Positions 61,460-64,000 of a stretch of 64,000 nucleotides of DNA are shown piece after piece. Below the pieces are notes generated by a model. The model worked only from the letters and a program-made list of their open reading frames with translations, was not told the DNA's origin and ran no database searches. This stretch comes from Limnephilus marmoratus (taxonomy: Eukaryota > Arthropoda > Insecta > Trichoptera > Limnephilidae): NCBI GenBank assembly GCA_917880885.1, contig OU862913.1, positions 42,193,460-42,257,459 of the forward strand, read 5' to 3'. How positions within the stretch are numbered: position 1 is the stretch's first letter; each line of letters begins with the position of its first letter. The position numbers and the translations under genes were made by a program.

Positions 61460-63702
61460 GTCAACATTTAATTAACCCCTCAGGTCTCCGGCCTATTTTT
61501 TCGGAAGATCATAATATTTCCATTTTGCAATAAAATCTATATAAATGGGATTATTTATGAATGCATCCGAAAATTAAAAACTGTTTTTGAAAAACACTTT
61601 AAAATTTTATAATTCAAAATAGACACCAATTTTTGAAATTACAAAAATTTATAATGTTTTTTTTTTTAATTAAAATTAGTGATAACAAAAATAAAGACGC
61701 ATACAAATTTTTTTTAAACAATGTTATATAAAAGTTATCGTCAACACTATTTTTTAATCGTTTCATGTAAAAATAATTATTATAAAAATTCAGGAAATTC
61801 ATAATTTTTTTCAAATTTTATTTGCAAACTTTGATTTCCTAAAGGCGAACATTTTTAATAATTTAAGGTTAATTTTTAGATTTGAATATAAAGCGCGGTG
61901 GTAATTTTAATTTTCAAATTTGAATTTAAACTCTTTCTAACACCGTTTTTAGATCATATTTTATACATAATAATAAGAGAATCACTACGATTTCTATGAG
62001 ACCTCTTTGAGTTGTTTCGAAAAGGGGACAAATTAGCCTGAGGGGTTAACAAAACTTTGAATTTTTCAGTTTCTAAAAACTCAAACACAATTTCCCGACC
62101 CATTTTCCGAGCAATTTTTTTCTCAATTTCAAATTTCCCAGAAGAAATGTTTAATTTGAAAAGTTAATAACCATCGCATAACAAAATCAAAAAGATAAAT
62201 GTATTTATTCAAATTTCCCGCCACATTTTTCCAGCAAAAAAAACGTTTTAATCCATTTCTCGAAAGAATTTCATGGGAAAATATTATGCTGAAAATTAAT
62301 TTAAAAAATCAGTGTACGCAATTCACACGCGGTAGAAGTGAAACCTTCAGAAAACTAAAGTTGGAGAGAATGAGACGAATGCAGAGACGTAGGATAAGTG
62401 CAGAGTTTATTTATTATAATAGTGTATAATATAATATTCTACTAAGCACCGCACAAAGAGGACACCTCTTTCACTCGCAGGCTAAATCCTATAGATGTTT
62501 GTGTTTGTCTCTTTTTAATGTCGCTTATTTCCGTTTCATCAAGTTTCAAACCACAATGGTGCTTAAGAAGTTTCCACTTTAAAAAAACTCATATGAACAG
62601 GAGTGACGGATGTCCATGAGTAAAGAACGTTCAGGAGTGACAGATGTCCTGTAGTGTCGAACGTACGAATCCATCCCTCTCGTGAGCTTTGTTTTGGAGT
62701 AAATCGTGTCCGAAGTAGAATTTTTTAACTGTCATATTAATATTACTTTCAGCTGTTTACTATCTTATAAATGCGGCGATGCGATGACTCGACCCCGATT
62801 TATTGAATCGGAAACTTCTTTAGCACCGTTGTGATTTGAAACTCGATTAAACGAAAAATGGCTGCACTAAAGAGTGACAAACACGTAATGTTTGTATTAG
62901 CCTGCGAGAGAATGAGATGGTATGAGATGGTAGCCTCTCCACTCTTGACTACTTTAGTTTTCTGAAGATTTCACTTCTACCGCGTGTAAATTTCACACTC
63001 TGTTTTTATTATTTGTCACCCGTATATAAATCATATTATTATTTTTAAATAAAAAGCAATAACTTCACTAGGAATATAGCCTGTATTGAGAATCAAAAAA
63101 CATTTGAACATTTAAAAAATTGAATGAAGTAGCATAATATTAATCACTACATTTAAAGACACTAAATATTAAATGGAGAAAAAAAATTGCACGAGTGACC
63201 TGAAGGGAACTTTGTAACTATATTTGTACCACAAATAAATCATTATTTCCAACAATCAAAGTGGACATTATAAACAACTCGGGTGACATTATGTTTTTAA
63301 CAAATGGAACTAATGTATAGAATTATTATTTATAATAAGATTTAATCATTTATTATAAGTAGGCAACAAAATATGATCAAAAACGAAACAATTTTTTAAA
63401 AAACACGATATTACGGTTATTTTGTGTTCTCATGACTACACTATTAGGTACATATGTAATTCTGTAACAATAGACGCGTACAAAAAGTTTCTTACTTACT
63501 TTCTAATAAATAAAAACCATTATTTCTTCTCAAATCATGAAATTTATGAGTAGGTACTAAAATACCTTCCCACTTAATACAACATTCTTAAACTTCAAAC
63601 GAAGAATATTCATACGTTTTGTTCGAGGAAACGTCGCTGTCTCAATGACAATTCTTTTTCAGACTTTCTTTAGGCAGGTAGATACCATAATATTGAACAA
63701 AT
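61460..63702. other. Shared intron sequence of gene 2, no exon seen
   Basis: Collinear with 10,450-12,877. Includes the old foldback element (62,310-63,010) and AT-rich spacer. No open frame conserved between the copies. Confidence 0.6.
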
Positions 63703-64000
63703 AATACTGAACGCAATACCAGATCAAATACCTTATTTTATATACAACATTTCAAATCGAAATACGCACAAAATTCCTTGCTCGGGCGTATCTGCAAATC
63801 TTATAATGCCTTAAGCGATATTGACATTTTCCACTGTACCCTTAAATCGTTTAAAATCAAATTAAGCTTACTATGTACCTAAGTTAAAAATATTACTTCT
63901 CTTTTGTTTAGTATTCTCTTTTTAATCATTTTTCACACACACTATGTACTTTATTACTTTTAATTAATTTCTAGCTTTTATAAATATTATAAATGGAACT
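63703..64000. other. Unmatched right end, possible LINE tail
   Basis: Begins where identity to copy 1 stops. ACTGAACGCAATACCAGATC reads LNAIPDQIPYFIYN, resembling the LWNxIPxxI block near the end of non-LTR ORF2; weak. Confidence 0.3.

Larger units (their letters stand above)
52090..63702. repeat. Segmental duplication, copy 2
   Basis: Direct-orientation partner of 1-12,880, carrying three of the gene 2 exons. It differs by insertions or expansions of its own (53,233-54,397 repeat, 55,705-56,109 SINE A, 58,101-58,971 hAT-type element) and lacks several copy 1 insertions. Identity breaks at GAACAAAT (63,702), after which 63,703-64,000 is unrelated and resembles a LINE tail. Confidence 0.9.

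Noticed and set aside
62199..62429. 76-codon basic open frame
   Set aside because: The matching region of copy 1 (11,140-11,370) has stops in this frame, and it overlaps the old foldback element.

Overview
This is a repeat-rich, AT-rich piece of an insect nuclear genome, probably a moth or butterfly. The insect call rests on the gene content: a CLIP-domain serine-protease homologue with GT-AG introns and a signal peptide. The lepidopteran call is weaker. It comes from interspersed repeats I know from moth and butterfly DNA: the AAACGACTTCAAAAAGGAGG element at 4.4 kb, the GGAGTCGGTGTCAG hairpin at 4.9-5.1 kb, the GTGAAAGTTTGTATGGATGT ... GCGAGCGAAGCCGCGGG repeat at 53.2-54.4 kb, and the CTAGCTGACCCGACGAACTT repeat at 42.6 kb.

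The only host genes I can support are two tandem copies of one gene, both on the minus strand. Gene 1 starts at a TATA-type promoter near 35.8 kb and runs leftwards through twelve exons to 3,053; its last exon should lie just beyond the left edge. It encodes a secreted protein: signal peptide, three CLIP domains of 45 residues each, a short linker, and a trypsin-like domain whose catalytic residues are degenerate. Every exon junction is in phase, giving 411 residues without a stop. Gene 2 lies upstream of gene 1 in the transcription direction. Only its last four exons (61,316 to 51,761) are in the window, including the stop codon and a poly(A) signal. In this family such non-catalytic proteins act as cofactors in haemolymph protease cascades (melanisation, Toll); that role is inferred from family membership.

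Positions 1-12,880 and about 52,090-63,702 are the two arms of a segmental duplication carrying the 3' parts of the two genes. Comparing the arms shows insertions made after the duplication and gives clean empty sites for several mobile elements.

The rest is mobile DNA. It includes a jockey-like LINE (26.7-27.7 kb) and a SINE-like family (SINE A) sharing its 3' tail, a tRNA-derived SINE (SINE B), a CR1/jockey-type LINE interrupted by a Penelope-like element with a 14-bp target duplication (29.6-33.1 kb), two further Penelope fragments, and RTE-type LINE pieces. There are also hAT, Tc1-like, mariner-like and piggyBac-like remnants, a gypsy integrase tail, several foldback elements or MITEs, and minisatellites. 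I found no rRNA, no convincing functional tRNA gene and no CRISPR array.
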